This document shows positions 40,117 to 54,650 of a DNA stretch of 56,000 nucleotides, one piece after another. The stretch is from assembly GCA_016946835.1 (NCBI GenBank), contig JACVTC010000035.1, positions 794,001 to 850,000 on the forward strand. The letters run 5' to 3'. The notes under the pieces are model-generated. The model ran no database searches, was not told the origin of the DNA, and saw nothing but the letters and a program-made list of their open reading frames with translations. Every line of letters begins with the position of its first letter. Positions within the stretch are counted from its first letter, which is position 1. The position numbers and the translations under genes were made by a program. Source of the DNA: Neocallimastix lanati (nom. inval.). Taxonomy: Eukaryota > Neocallimastigomycota > Neocallimastigomycetes > Neocallimastigales > Neocallimastigaceae.

Positions 40117-40900
40117 GTATGAAAAAAATTTTCATCATTAAAATTAACTAATGATCATATTTCATATTTGAATATTTAATTTTTTTTTTTTTAAATTACA
40201 TATCCTTATTACTCATTAACTTTATTATTATTAAAAATAATTAACAATTCTTTTTGATGTGTTATTTGTAACTAATTCTAAATAATAATATTTCTGATGA
40301 AAACAATATAACATTTTTATAATTTAAAATAATTGAAAAATTAATTCCTCTACTTTAATTACTAATATCAGTAAATAAAAATAATACAATGGAAAAGAAT
40401 ATTAATTTTCATAATAAAAAGTAAATTTTTTAATAACATGATAAAAAAAAAAATACAGAAATAACAAAACTAATATTTGTAATTTATACAACTGTACTTA
40501 AATTTAGAACAATTTTTTTTAAAAAAAAAAATAAATAAAATAAAATAAAATAATAAATATAAACAAAATATATATTACATTTTAATTGATAAACGAATTA
40601 TAACGATATTTTTATATCAGTAATATATAAAAATTGTAATGATTTTTTTTTTTTTTTTTTTCAAAATTAAAACAATTATGTTGCCTTTAACATTATAAAA
40701 TTATTTAATCCATAAAAATTATAATTTTACTTTCTTTTCATATTCATTCATATATATTATTTTCTTAATAAATATACAATAAAATTATATATAACTATTT
40801 AAATAACAAGAAACAAATGAATAACAAACATATTACAATTAAATTTAATTGATGTTATATATAGCAACAATGCTGTTTTTTTTTTTTTTTTTTTTTAGTA
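36704..40900. other. 4.2-kb AT-rich gene-poor region
   Basis: Homopolymers, TA runs and a TTTA array (40049-40112). I found no gene I could support. One 67-codon open stretch (39280-39480) with a hydrophobic segment is discussed under findings. Confidence 0.65.
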
Positions 40901-40974
40901 GTATATACATGTTTCGTGCTACACCTAGACTATAAACTAAAACAGGTTATTACATATTTTATAGTGGTAATGAA

Positions 40975-41430
40975 TAGACTATTTTATTGTAAAGATAGTA
41001 TATGTGCGCGTATGGAAGATCTTCATATTAGACCATTTATTGAATTACCAGATAGAAATGGAAATTATTTGTAAATACATATTAATTCCCCTATACAAGT
41101 TGTTCAGGAGATTTTACATGTGACTATGATAATGAAACTATCAATATTTCCATTAAATGTAAAATTGATACACAGTGTTTTTCATATAAATATATTGTCA
41201 ATACTTTTACATATAACGTAGAATCCGATATGGAACGTTGTGATTTTATATATACAAAACCTATTTTTTATTTAGAAAGTGAAGAGTATTTTAATTGGTC
41301 TAATGCAAAGGATTCAAAATGTATGTATAACAATTGTAAAGGTGGAAGATGTTCTGGTAATCATCACATGCGTTCTGATATTATTGCAATTCGGTGGGTC
41401 TTCAAGAACTTTATTTAGAAGCATAAATAT
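40975..41430 (+). pseudogene. decayed Cys-rich (probably extracellular) protein fragment
   Basis: Two frames must be joined. From about 40981, FYCKDSICARMEDLHIRPF then ELPDRNGNYL and a stop; then from 41092 a second frame, TSCSGDFTCDYDNET, NISIKCKIDTQC, MERCDFIYTKPIF and CMYNNCKGGRCSGNHH, to a stop near 41418. About ten Cys residues at regular spacing point to a disulfide-bonded secreted or ectodomain module. A further frame downstream (41429-41545) has a Cys/Tyr-rich hydrophobic stretch that could be a ruined membrane anchor. No known domain recognised. Confidence 0.5.
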
Positions 41431-41752
41431 TTATTATATGACAATGATTAATTGTTGCTACTATTGCTGTTGTTGCTTTGTAAGACATAATAGAAAAAAT
41501 AATATTGATTATAACAATAAAATCAATACTTTAAATTGTTTTGAATAAAATTTATTTATATAAAGCCTACAGTTATATTTATTTATAATAATTATCGAAT
41601 AATGTATATTATTTTAAAACTTTATAAATAATTATTTCAATATATATTTAGAAAAAGTGTGTATTATAAATATATTTTAAAATAATTGATTATTAATTAA
41701 TTTTTAGCAAAATATTTTATAATAATTTTATAATAGTTATTATATATTTAAA

Positions 41753-42230
41753 ATGAAATTACTGTCTATTAGTATTCTATTCATATTAGTCAGGTACGTA
41801 TTTAGTACTAAAGATGTAGATAAATATTTTGAATTTAATAAAAAATTCCTAATAAGGAGTTTTTATTTAGTACCAAAGATTGTGAAAAAAGCATATATAT
41901 ACAAAAGTAAAGATAAAGAATCGTTTAGTGATAATATATCCTATTGTCATTATAAAAATGAAGTAATAAATGATTAATTTGGACCATCTAGTAGAGTGAA
42001 CCCTGATCAATGTTAAATTTAACAATCGGATTATTATTATTAGTATTTCTTGTTATTATACAAGTTATGGCAATGATATAACTATTGGAAAAGAAATTTT
42101 AAATTGCAACTAAAAATACGTTATTATGATATTGATAATAATTTGATAACAAAAATAACTGTGCTTTTACTGAATATGGGGTTGGTATTTATATAGTTAT
42201 GATGACGAAGATGCTTCCTGGATGTCTAAA
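41753..42230 (+). pseudogene. decayed gene fragment with a signal peptide
   Basis: ATG at 41753 opens 74 codons beginning MKLLSISILFILVRYVFST, a good signal peptide, then Lys/Tyr/Asp-rich sequence to a stop at 41977. Further coding-like pieces follow in other frames (SYGNDITIGKEILNCN near 42050-42110; YSYDDEDASWMSKL near 42195-42235). It lies 330 bp after the Cys-rich fragment on the same strand and may be a second broken member of the same secreted family, although no shared motif is visible. Confidence 0.4.
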
Positions 42231-42449
42231 TTATATAATATAATAATTTATTTTATTATTTTATTATTTTTTAGACTATAAATAATTATTTTTTTTATTC
42301 CGTAGTTTTCTATAATTAATATTTTTTTCCATTAATATCGCTCTCTAGATTAGCCATTAAATCATTAGTATTATTGACAACTATTATATCATAAATACTA
42401 ATAATGATTAATTATTTCATTAATCCTTAAAAGAATATGTTTTAAAAGG

Positions 42450-42451
42450 TT

Positions 42452-42482
<31 letters not shown>

Positions 42483-42546
42483 TTATTTATTTATTTATTT
42501 ATTATTTTTTTATTTTTTTATTTATTTATTATTTTTTTATTTTTTT

Positions 42547-42606
<60 letters not shown>

Positions 42607-42607
42607 T
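42450..42607. repeat. TTTA array with TTTTTTA interruptions
   Basis: About 158 bp of TTTA and related units, next to the LINE relic. Confidence 0.95.
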
Positions 42608-44610
42608 TCCCTAATAATATGGGCTGTTTTTCAAAATCCATTGAAGTTTGAAGGAAAAGGAATGCCTCTTAAGGAGAAAACTATAATTTCTTTCAGATAG
42701 TCTATTCAAACCCTAATTCGGAATAAGAATTTCTTTTAAACCGAAATCTTATAAATTGAAGGTGAGGTTCATTACATATGAACTTTTTCTGAATTTATTT
42801 ACACATTTTATTTTGAATATTACTTTTATTTCACATTGCTATTTTAAATATTATTATATTCTAATTGGACAAGTAATAATTATTTTTTTATTAATTATTT
42901 AAAGTTAGTTAATTTCTTTATTATTTCTAAAGGATGATTATCACCGTGGATGAAAAAGGTCTTAGAAAAAAAAAAAATTGCTAAACCTACATATTCGCTC
43001 TCTCCCATCCCTATTCAGTTAAATTCAAAAGGTGGTCAAGATTTATTTTTCCCCCTGAGGATCAACTTAATTGCTGGGCTGAGCATTATAGAGATTTGAC
43101 ACCTGATTCTACTAGACAAAGTCTTAATAGTGATTATTAGGTGAATACTTTTCTATAATAATCCACGTAATTCTCTTACATGAAAAATTAATAAATCTAT
43201 TTCTTATTCTGATATTAGAAATTCTGGTACTATCTATGAAAGGTAATAAGAGCGCCTTTGTCCGGATAGTAACGCTATTAAATTTTATGAAGCACTTTTT
43301 TATTTATTTTTTATAGCAAAGAATTAAAAAAAAAATCACGTTTTCTCTATTCTATAATAAAAATTAGCGAATGAAAATATTTAAGAAATATATAAAGATG
43401 TTAATTGAATTTTATTGGTCAAATAGTGGTAAACGTCAAGGAATTAAAGGTACAAATTAAAAGATAAATACAAATATATTGAAACAAGAAAATTATTCAA
43501 GGCTCAGCCTTGAATTATCCCTTATATAATTTTAGTTGTTGTTTTTTTTTCTTCCGGATTTTAAGATTAAAATCTTGTTTTAAATACAATTCTACTATTG
43601 CTATTAGAAGTGATAGAATTTTTTTTTTTTTTTTAACAAATCCAAAAGTCTACTCATGTTGTGGAGAAGGCGAACAGTCGTTCATCTATTGGATATTCAA
43701 ATATTCTTCGTTTTGGTTATATCAATGTCAATCTTTAGATTTCGTCAATGACCTTTTTATAATATTCAATGATAAAACAAGAACTCTTTTCTTTCCTTAT
43801 TATCTACATATTCTAATATTTTTAGAATATGAAAATTTTTATCAATAAATATATTTATATATTTCTTTCTTGGTAGAATTTCAGCTTTACTTTAGATGAG
43901 CTTATAATTCGATGCATGATGGGAGGGAACGGAGACATTTTAAGTGAACAACTCTTAAACAGTTCATAGAGGTCAACTGTTCCGTATAATTATGGTGCTT
44001 GCATTTTATCCTACTAAAACAAGACCTATCATTAGTAGCTCTCTTTGAATTATTTTTAGAATCAATTTAGTTGTTAAGAAGTCCTTCAGTACCGATATGG
44101 CTTAGGAACAATAACTATTAGTAATCCTATTATATATATTTGAGGTACAAATATTAGTATGTCTAGTTTAGCTCAAAGAATCTATAGAGAGTAATTCTCT
44201 TAATGAAAATCTTTCCATATTTTCAGGGTAGTTTAATAGACGTCACATCCTCTATTTTTGAAGATGTTACTTCTTTGTTTGTTTTTATTATTTTATATTT
44301 AAATAAAGATCATGTTACTACACATAGTATACTTCACACCGAAATTCTTTAACTTTTAAACTTATTTTTATTCTTTATTAACATTAATTGTCTATAATTA
44401 ATTAAAATATGCTTTTTTTTTTTTTAATTTTTATTTTTATTACGTTTTATTATACTTAATCTTTTGCATACATTTTATTTTTATCTTTAAATTATATTCT
44501 GTTTTTTTTTTTTTTTTTTTATTTTTAAAAAAAAATACAATACATTAAAATATAGTTATCGATTTAATAAAACACCGGAAAGTGCATTCTCTTCCTAGTC
44601 TAAAAAAAAA
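42608..44610 (+). mobile_element. LINE relic (pre-RT, RT shards and 3' end), plus strand
   Basis: From about 43030: PPEDQLNCWAEHYRDLTPDS and SLNSDYWVNTF, then ISYSDIRNSG and FMKHFF. These align with the LINE relic at 55.4-55.6 kb (CNDQLNRWTEYYKDL, SLNQDYWANAFF, ISLSDIRNTI). RT-like QGSALNYPLYNFS occurs near 43500. The 3' end (44230-44610) shares CACATC, GATGTTACTTCT and the closing TTCTCTTCC.AGTCT plus A-run with the short copies at 26.7 and 30.7 kb. Multiple stops and frameshifts. The first 340 bp are complex but unassigned. Confidence 0.75.
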
Positions 44611-45021
44611 GATAATAATAATAATAAAAAATAAAATAAAAAAAAAATATATATATATATATATATAAATAAGTAAACAAATTTTTAATTTATAAATATA
44701 TATTCCAGATCAATTTATTTTATTGTATGCTAAAAAATAAAATTGTTACTTTATGATTTTTTTTATTTATTTATTTATTTATTTTCTAAATTAAATGTCA
44801 ATGCTAGCAAAAAATCTATAATAATTTAAGATTAAGATAACATTTAACTAGAAATAATTATATTTAAATTGTATTTTAATTGTTTTTTTTTTAAGATTTA
44901 CAAAATTCTTACTACTTGGCTTTAGTAATTAAGGATAGTCTTTCCCCTTAAGGACATCACGAATACTTCAACTAATTATAGTATTTGAAATATTATAGTG
45001 ATAATATGAAAGAAACGAAAA

Positions 45022-45055
<34 letters not shown>

Positions 45056-45484
45056 TGACATATTATCAATATTCATAAGCTCTTATTAATTAAAAAATTA
45101 TATTTTCTTTTGAAATGGAAGCTTAATCATAATAATCTCTCTTTCTCATTTAAGTATTATAAATCATTAATAATATAATAATAAAATTTATAAATATTTA
45201 ATAAAATAAAGTACTAAATAGTATAGTAATTATTATTACTGTAATTAATAGTATTTATTATTATTACTGTAATTAATAATAACAAATACTATTAATAATA
45301 ATTAATATAATAATATTAATTCCAATAAAAATACTAATTACTATGAATTACTATAATAATAATTAATATAAAAATATTAATTATTATACTATCAATTACT
45401 ATAATTTGATTTAAATGGAAAATTCTTTAATTTCCCTTTAGTACATATTTCATTGTTTGATTATAATATATTTTATTTGTTTGT

Positions 45485-45519
<35 letters not shown>

Positions 45520-46495
45520 TTTTCATTCGTTTTGTAATTAATTTTAATCAGTAATGATCAATAATTTTGGTTTACCCTTTTTCTTATAATATGTCAACAT
45601 AAGGGTTTTATCATTGTTATTTTTAATATCAATAATTATATCATATCAACTTTAACAATTGTATTTTATATTTGTTATAAAAATAATTATGACTAATTAA
45701 AAAAAAAAAATTATTTTATTTAATTAAATGTACAAATTGAAAAATTAATATAAAACTAAATATAATAAAAAATTAAAAAATAAAAATAAAAATAAAAATA
45801 AAAATTAAAACGGCCAAGAACAAAAAAAAAAAAAAAATTAATATAATACTATCTAATATTAATTAATTAATTAGTTAATAATACTCAATAAAGCAATTTA
45901 CAAAAAAAAAAAATCTATTTCCCACGTCTTTTTTCATTTATTTTTATGTGTGTTTTATAATACTTTATCTCCAAAAAAATATATCAATTAAATAAAAATA
46001 ATGAAAACCATTACTTATTTTTTTTTTCTTTTATAATTATTATTATTTATGACTATAAATTGTGCTTAATATCATATAATATATTATAGCTTTCTAAAAT
46101 TTTTTAATTATTATATAAATGTAAAAATATTAAAAAAATTAGTTTTATATTATTATTAGAACTACATTAATTATCATTAATATAATATATATAATATATT
46201 CCAATAGATAGTTATTAATGTTGTGTATATATGTTATATATATATATAATATATAATATATTTATATTTATTTTCTTAATATTAATTAATGATCGTCAAT
46301 TATATGATTATTTAAAATTATAATAGTAATTTTCTAATTCAAACTTCATATATATTCTAAAAAATAGAGGACTAACTGAAAATTAGATTTTTTTTTTTAA
46401 AATAAATATAGTTATTGATATTATTTTAATTTTAATTTTAAAAATAGTTAAGTATTGTTTTGAAGTAGTTTCCCTCTTCTTTATTATTGTTAAAT

Positions 46496-46555
46496 ATAAT
46501 TATTATTAATATGGTTAGGTTTAATACAATTATTATTAGTATGGTTAGGTTTAAT
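46496..46555. repeat. 30-bp tandem duplication
   Basis: Two adjacent copies sharing ATGGTTAGGTTTAAT and differing at two positions. Confidence 0.85.
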
Positions 46556-48381
46556 ATTGATAACTACTATAATTCATTATTATTATCATTTTTTATTAGT
46601 CATTAAAATTATTGTTAATTATTAATTAATTATTATTATTTATTACTTATTATTTTTATTTATTTATTTATTTATTTATTAATGCTCTATGTTTATGATC
46701 ATTTATTCAATCATCAAACATTTTCATTATATAATAATATTTGAACACATGCTAAATTTAATGGTTGAAAATCAATTTTAAGTAAAGAATTTTAATTATA
46801 ATAAAAGTTTAATTAACTGTCATAAAATATTATTATTAAGCATCATTTATGAGTAAATCTTAAATATGGTAATTTTATTACTATTTAAAGTTTATATAAA
46901 TCTATTCATTATTAAAATTTTCTTTTTATTCTTTTTATTAATATTATTATTTATTAAATTAAATATTAATATAAAATGTGTAACTTATATTAATATTTAA
47001 TTTTTATCAGTATGATTAATTTTTAATAAAAAAAAATTTTTTTTTTTTAATGAAGAAAAAAAAAAAAATCAGTAATCAGTATAGTTGTTTAATATTAATA
47101 TATTGATTGTCCATAATCGTTATATTGATTCAAATATCTAAACTTTGCTATTATTGTTCAAATAATATACATTAGCTATATGATTTATTTAATTAAGAAA
47201 CTAAAATATATTAATTATAATGATTTCTTTTTTCCTTAGAAAAAAAAAAAAGAAATGAATAAAGAAATATTTAATCATATTGAATTATCTTTTATATATA
47301 TATCTTATAAATAAATATTTAATATATAAAAATTATCTTTCCTTATAATAAATTCTTCTTTAATATATCAATTAATCAACATTTTTATTTAATATAATAA
47401 ATTTATTATAAAATATTCATATAATTTTGTATTTTATATCATATTACTATAATACTACTTTTATTAAATGAAAAATTTTATTTACTTAAAATACAACATT
47501 ATTAATAAATAAGCTTTTTATAGCGAAGCGTTTAAATCAAATCTTATAAAATTTTTATTTGTCAATTGGGCATTTTGATATTAGTTTTATTTTATATTAG
47601 TATATCAATTAATAAATAATTAATAATAATAATAATAATAATAAAAATATTAATAGAAAATTTAATATTGCATCAATTTATACATAAAAAAAAAATAAAA
47701 AAAAATCTAATCTTATTTGAAATTGTATAAATAAAAAGCATCTGTTTTAAAAAATTAGAAATCGCTCTTAAAAAAAAAATAATTAAAAAGAATTTAAACA
47801 AAAAAAAAAATATTTATAGAAACTTAAGAAAGTTTTAATATTAAAAATAAAACTTTATATATATATATATATAAAAGAAAAGAAAAATAAATTTTATATT
47901 AATATTACTTATATTGAGTATTAACAATAAAATATATTCATTTTTCTTTTCTTTTTTTTTTTTTTTTATTTCTTTTAAATAAAGTGAATAAATATATATG
48001 TATAAGGATAATTAGTTAAATAAAAAAAAGTGTAAGTTAAAAAATACTATTTAAAAAATGATAGTAATATATATTTATTAATAATAAATTTGATTTTTTT
48101 TTCTAATTATTTATTATTTTTTTTTGTAATATTAATAAAAAATATGATATATCAATATTATATTATTTTTATTAATACTAATAATAGTTAATTTTTATTT
48201 ATTTATTTATTTAAATTATAAAATATATTAATGATAATATCCAAATTGTAAAGCAAAATTATTTTAATAAAGCTATTATTAATAGTTATGTATAATAAAA
48301 AGTTAATAATAATAATAAAATAGTAATTATAATAAAAATAATAATAATAATTATAATAATAATAAGTAATAACAGAAAAAA

Positions 48382-48714
<333 letters not shown>

Positions 48715-49062
48715 AATTAATTATTAAAAAAAATTATCTAGTTAATTATAATTAATACTAATTATTAAATCAACAACAACAGAGTATGCGATGATAATTT
48801 CCTAGTTAATAAAAATAATTATAATAATAATAATAATAAAAGAACGAATTTAATGAAAAAAAATCTATTATAATAAAATATATGTGTAATTTAATATATT
48901 ACATTATGAATAAATATATTTAAATCTTAAAACATTTTTTATTAGAACTTTATTAAATAATATATTTTTATATAATCAAATTGAGATTATTCGAGCTTTA
49001 TTAAAAATGTATTATAATCAAAACTCCCTTTAATTAATTAATTAATTAATTACATTACATTT

Positions 49063-49267
49063 ATAAATAATAAATAATAAATAATAAATAATAAATAATA
49101 AATAATAAATAATGAATAATGAATAATAAATAATGAATAATAAATAATAAATAATAAATAATAAATAATAAATAATAAATAATAAATAATTAATAATAAA
49201 TAATTAATAATAAATAATTAATAATAAATAATTAATAATAAATAATAAATAATAAATAATAAATAAT
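49063..49267. repeat. 7-bp array (AATAATA)n with variants
   Basis: About 29 units of AATAATA with some AATAATG and AATAATT. It is the same period, and nearly the same unit, as the array in PP2C intron 2. Confidence 0.9.
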
Positions 49268-50223
49268 ACTTAATATATAAAATGAGACTGATTTACAAGA
49301 ATTCATATATTAAAATATATTATATATATAATTATTTTAATAATAATTAAATATAAACATTATAAATAATATAATAAAAATAACCAAGAAATATATTTAT
49401 ATAAAATTTTTTAATTATCATTTTAATTTTTATTATTATTTTTTTTTAGTTGTATATATAAACAAAAATAAAATAAAATTTATATTTAATATTTTTTAGT
49501 TTTTCATATTATTACTTGTAATGAAGTATTTAATATAATAAATCTAATAAATCTAATAATACTAATATTAATACTACTAATAATAATAATAAAAAAGAAA
49601 ATAAGTAATAGATAAAGCTCTTTTGTTATTGAACTATATGTAAAAACAAACAATAAAAAAGCTAATATTTCATTTCTTTTTTATTTATATTTATATATTT
49701 ATATTTATATTTAAATTTATAATTATTTATGTATATTTTATTTATATTTATATATATCTATGTCTTATCTATATTTATATATGTATATATATTATAACTT
49801 TTAAATTCTTATTCATTTATATTTATGTTGTTATATATATTACAGATATATAACAAGTAATATTTATTAATTTGTATTCCTTCAAATAGTTTTTAATAAA
49901 TAATACATAAATTATATATATATTAAAAAAAAAACAGGAAAAAAAAAAAAAAAAAAAATTAAAAACTAGTGTTAAAGTTTTTTATTTTTATTTTTTTTTA
50001 TTCTTTTAAATACTACTACTAATAATAATAATAATAATAAAATTAAAAGTTAAAGTAATAAATAAATTACAAATATAAACAATTTCAATATTTAATTTTT
50101 GTTAAGGCATTAAAAGACTTCGCAAATTTATTTTATATTAATTAAACAATATTTAAGAATAATATTATTGTAGTATATTATTAAATATAATTATCGAAAT
50201 AGAAGTTATTTTTATTAATAAAA

Positions 50224-50412
50224 ATGAAATTTGGGAATAGTCTACTTTATCAATTAAAACCAGAATGGAAAGAATACTATATGTAATTATATCTTTATAT
50301 ATATATATTTTATTATATTTTATTTTTTTTTTCTTTTTGGATATAGTTTTAAATATATATATTAAAAGAAAATATATTAATTGTATTAATAAAATTATAT
50401 ATATATATATAT

Positions 50413-50457
<45 letters not shown>

Positions 50458-52709
50458 ATATATAATATATTTTTGGAATAGCCATTATATTGACTTAAAA
50501 CTTTATCTAAAAAACCAAGTTCCTTTCGGTGACGAAGAGGAAGAGTATTTCAAAAATAATATTAAGAAAGATTTACAAATGGTATATATTATACAAATAA
50601 TAATAATAAAATAATAATAAAATGCCAATAAAATATTAATACTCTATAATTTTAAATTTTTTTTTATTAATAATTTATTATATATATTATAATTATTATG
50701 ATATTTTTAACAATGTATTAAATAAGGTAAAAGATTTTACTGAAAATGAGTTTAATGATATAAAAAATATTATAAAAACTTGTGAAGAAAAAATAAATGA
50801 ACTTCCAAATTCTGATGATACTGACTTTTCCGAAATTAATGAAGAGTTATCGAGTGTTACTAATGATATTATGGAATTAGATAAATATATAAAATTAAAT
50901 GGTTTAGGTTTTTCCAAAGTATGCATATTTAATAATATCAAATTTTATAAATATATTATATATTTTAGAACTATGATACATATATATCTTATACAAATCA
51001 ATTTGATTTATATTTTAATAATAATTATAATACTAATACTAATACTAATAATAATAATAATGATAAACAAAATAAAACAAAATAAAACAAACAAAACCAA
51101 CCAACCAACCAAATAAATAAAAACAAAAAATAAAAACCAATCATATACTTATTAATAGATTTTAAAAAAGCATGATCGTTTAACAAATTATAAAATAAAG
51201 TCAAATTATGATGAAGTCTTAAAAGAATATCCATTTAATGTTAATTTTAATAAATCAATTATTAAACTCTCGAAACTTTTTGCAATAACAAATGTTGATC
51301 CATTCAAAAATGCTAAAACCAACAATAATACTGGAACAGAACATTTTGTTCGTTCCACTTCTAAATATTGGGTTCATGAAAGTAATTATTATTATTTATT
51401 ATTTTTATTGTTATTATTATTACTTTAATAATTAATGTAATTATTTATTTTATTGAATATTTTAATATTATTAACGTTTATATTTGTATTTTTATTTAAT
51501 TTTTAATATTTAATACATAAACATATTATTATATATAAATAAATTGTATTCTATATATAAAATTAAAAAAAAAAAAAAAAAAAAATTTAAATTTATGTTG
51601 TGAAATATATTTAAATTAAAGATAATATAACTGCAGTTAAGTGTAGTATCTTGAAACATCTTCCTGTAAATATTTATAATTCAAAATCTGAAAATTTCAA
51701 TCCAGGAATAACATCAATTTACTTTGATAATGATAATTTTGATTTATATGTAGGAAGATTAAAATTATTAAAAGGAGCAGAAGTAATTATCATTTTTTAT
51801 GTATCAATATCTTAATGTTATTAATAAATATTATTATATATTTATAATTAATTTTTTTTTATAAAATATTGCATAAATAATAATTTAATGATAATAAAAT
51901 AAGTAATAAATAATTTAATGATAATTAATAATTAATAATTAATAATTAATAATTAATAATAAATAATAATTATAATTAATAATTAATAATTTATAATTAA
52001 TAATTAATAATAAATAATTTTTATAATTAATAATTTATAATTTTCAAAATTTATTAAACATAATAAAATAGGCTTTTAGAATTCGTTGGTATGGTGCAGT
52101 TGATGATTCAGATATTGTATATATGGAAAGAAAAATTAATCAAGGTGCAAAAATAAGTGAATCTAGTCATAAAGAAAGATTCGCATTAGAAGAAAAGTAT
52201 GTCAATGATTATTTATCAGGAAAATACAGCTTTGAAGAAAAAATAAATAATTATCGTGAAAAAGGACTTCGTACTGAAAAGCAATTGGAAGAATTAGAAA
52301 GATTTTCAACTGAATATCAGAATGCTGTAATCAATAAAGGTTTAAAACCTGTTTTAAGGACTTTCTATAATAGAATTGCATTCCAATACCCAGATCATGC
52401 TCGTATTCGTATTTCTTTAGATACCGACTTATGTATGATTAGAGAAGATAACTTTGGTAGACCAAGATCAAAGGAGAATTGGCGTAGAGAAGATGTTAAG
52501 ACGGATTATCCGTTTGACTATCTTCCTGATGAAGATATTACTCGTTTTCCTTTTGGAATTTTAGAAATTAAACTTCAAACTCAATACGGTGTTAAAGCTC
52601 CTCAATGGATTGAAGATTTGATTAATAGTCATTTAGTAAGTTATATAACTATGATAATATAAATAAATATATATATAATATATTCAATATATATTAATAT
52701 TTTTTATTA

Positions 52710-52748
<39 letters not shown>

Positions 52749-52950
52749 TTTTATTTTTATTTTTATTTTTATATTTTTATATTTTTATATTTTTATATTT
52801 TTATATTTTTATATTTTTATATTTTTATATTTTTATATTTTTATTTTTATTTTTATTTTCTCTTTTATATTTATTTATTTATTTATTTATTATAATTATA
52901 ATTATTATTTTTTATTTTTATATTATTTATATTCTATATATTTTATTAAT

Positions 52951-53012
<62 letters not shown>

Positions 53013-53259
53013 GGTTGAACAAGTTCCAAAATTCTCAAAATTTGTTCATGGTGTTTCAGTATTAAATAAAGATCGTGTACCATTACTTCCATATTGGTTA
53101 CCAGAATTGGATATCTTGGAAAAGAAAGAAAAGGAAAAGATGATCAATGGAAAGAAAAATAAAAATTTAAATGGAAATATATCATTAAATGTATCAATTG
53201 AAAGAAAAAAGAAAATAGAATATTGCGAACCATCACCTAATAAATTAGCCAATAATTAA
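50224..53259 (+). CDS. VTC4: VTC4-like polyphosphate polymerase: SPX plus VTC domain, no membrane domain; seven exons
   Basis: Exons: 50224-50282, 50482-50581, 50727-50918, 51159-51381, 51622-51782, 52072-52635, 53014-53259; 514 residues. Vtc4 makes polyphosphate from ATP at the vacuole membrane. The SPX domain begins MKFGNSLLYQLKPEW and EYYIHYIDLK (split by intron 1) and has the inositol-pyrophosphate-binding lysines in KILKKHDR (117-124). The tunnel-shaped catalytic domain shows VRSTSKYWVH, ILKHLPV, AFRIRWYG (246-253, both Arg), MERK (263-266), LRTFYNRIAFQ (340), RIRISLDT (356-363), FGILEIKLQ (Glu410, Lys412) and VPKFSKFVHG. The catalytic set looks complete. The protein stops about 45 residues after the domain, without the three-helix VTC1-like membrane region of yeast Vtc2/3/4 (721 residues in Vtc4). 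No membrane-domain exon is visible in the 1.4 kb downstream. Confidence 0.93.
52708..53011. repeat. low-complexity VTC4 intron 6: T-run, TTTTTATA array and AAT array
   Basis: A T-run at about 52710-52746, then TTTTTATA-like units to about 52860, and pure AAT at 52951-53011 ending at the acceptor (AATAAAG). Confidence 0.9.
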
Positions 53260-53321
53260 AGATAACTTTATTTATTTAATAATAAATGAATGAATAAGTA
53301 GTTTTTGTTGTTAATATATAA

Positions 53322-53362
<41 letters not shown>

Positions 53363-53656
53363 GTATAAAATATCATTATAATAAATAAATAAAAATAAAT
53401 AAATAATATATTGTGATTAAATATAAAATGTTCTTTAATTATATATTTATATTTTATTTATCTCATTTTTATATGTTAGTATTAAAATACTAAAAAAAAA
53501 AAAAAAAAAAAAACACATAAAAACATTTTTTTTTATTTTATTTTATTTTATTTCATATTAAATATAAAGACCTTATTAATTCTGCTATCTAATTATTAAT
53601 TAATAGTTGATTTATATAATATGAATAACTTAATCATTCAATTATAATCTCTAACA

Positions 53657-53714
<58 letters not shown>

Positions 53715-53932
53715 ATTAATTAGGAAAAAAGAAATTAAAAAATATAAATGTAAAAAATATCAAAATAAAATAAAAATTTTTATAAAAAAAAAAAAAAAAA
53801 AAAGATGATTGTATTAATATATATAAATAATTTTTTTATTTTTATTTTTTCATTTTTATTTTTTGCTTTGTTTTTTGCTTTATTTTATATTTTATATTTT
53901 TACTATTATTTTATTATTATTATTTTTAATAA

Positions 53933-53971
<39 letters not shown>

Positions 53972-54650
53972 CTGTTTCTCTGTTCCTACAATTTTTATTT
54001 TATTTTATTTTATTTTATTTTTTTTATTCATTTACATTCTTTTTCTCCTTATGAATGATTCGAGTACTTAACTTTCTTTCCTTTTACTTTACTGATTAAT
54101 GTGTTTTGTTATTTTTATTCTTTTACTTTATATGAATTTTTATTTTAAAATATATCCAGTTTAATACATTAATCCTACTTCAAAATTTGATTTATTATTC
54201 CCAATAATAGTCAAACTTCAATATTATGTTATACAAAAAACAAACAAACAAACAACAAAACAAAAAAAATAAAAAAAAAAAAAAATTTAGTACAAACTTA
54301 CTTATGATTATCTAATCATATTTTAAGTTAAAATTATTCTAAATTTAAACTTCGAATTCTACAGTATTATTTACGTTGAACATTTTATAATTAGTATGTA
54401 CTATTAACTCACTCTATATTATTTAAAATTTCACTGGGGCATCCGTCATTACGGATAAATTTTCAACAAATTTTACATGATATTCATTCATAAACTTAAA
54501 AATTGGTCAGTAAAAATATTTTACAATTGTATCAGTAATTTATTTAGTTCTTTTTTTATATCATCTTTTCAATAGTTAAATTATTTTTTTGTTTCCTATA
54601 TATGGTTTATATTTTATTATTTAAGTAAATGTTCTCAATTGTAACACCTT
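53260..54650. other. AT-rich intergenic region downstream of VTC4
   Basis: An AAT array (about 53323-53361), a short CA run (53655-53668) joined to a 43-A run, and T-runs near 53936-53970. Bases 54300-54520 are more complex, but I see no coding frame or hydrophobic triple helix that could supply a VTC1-like domain. Confidence 0.65.
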
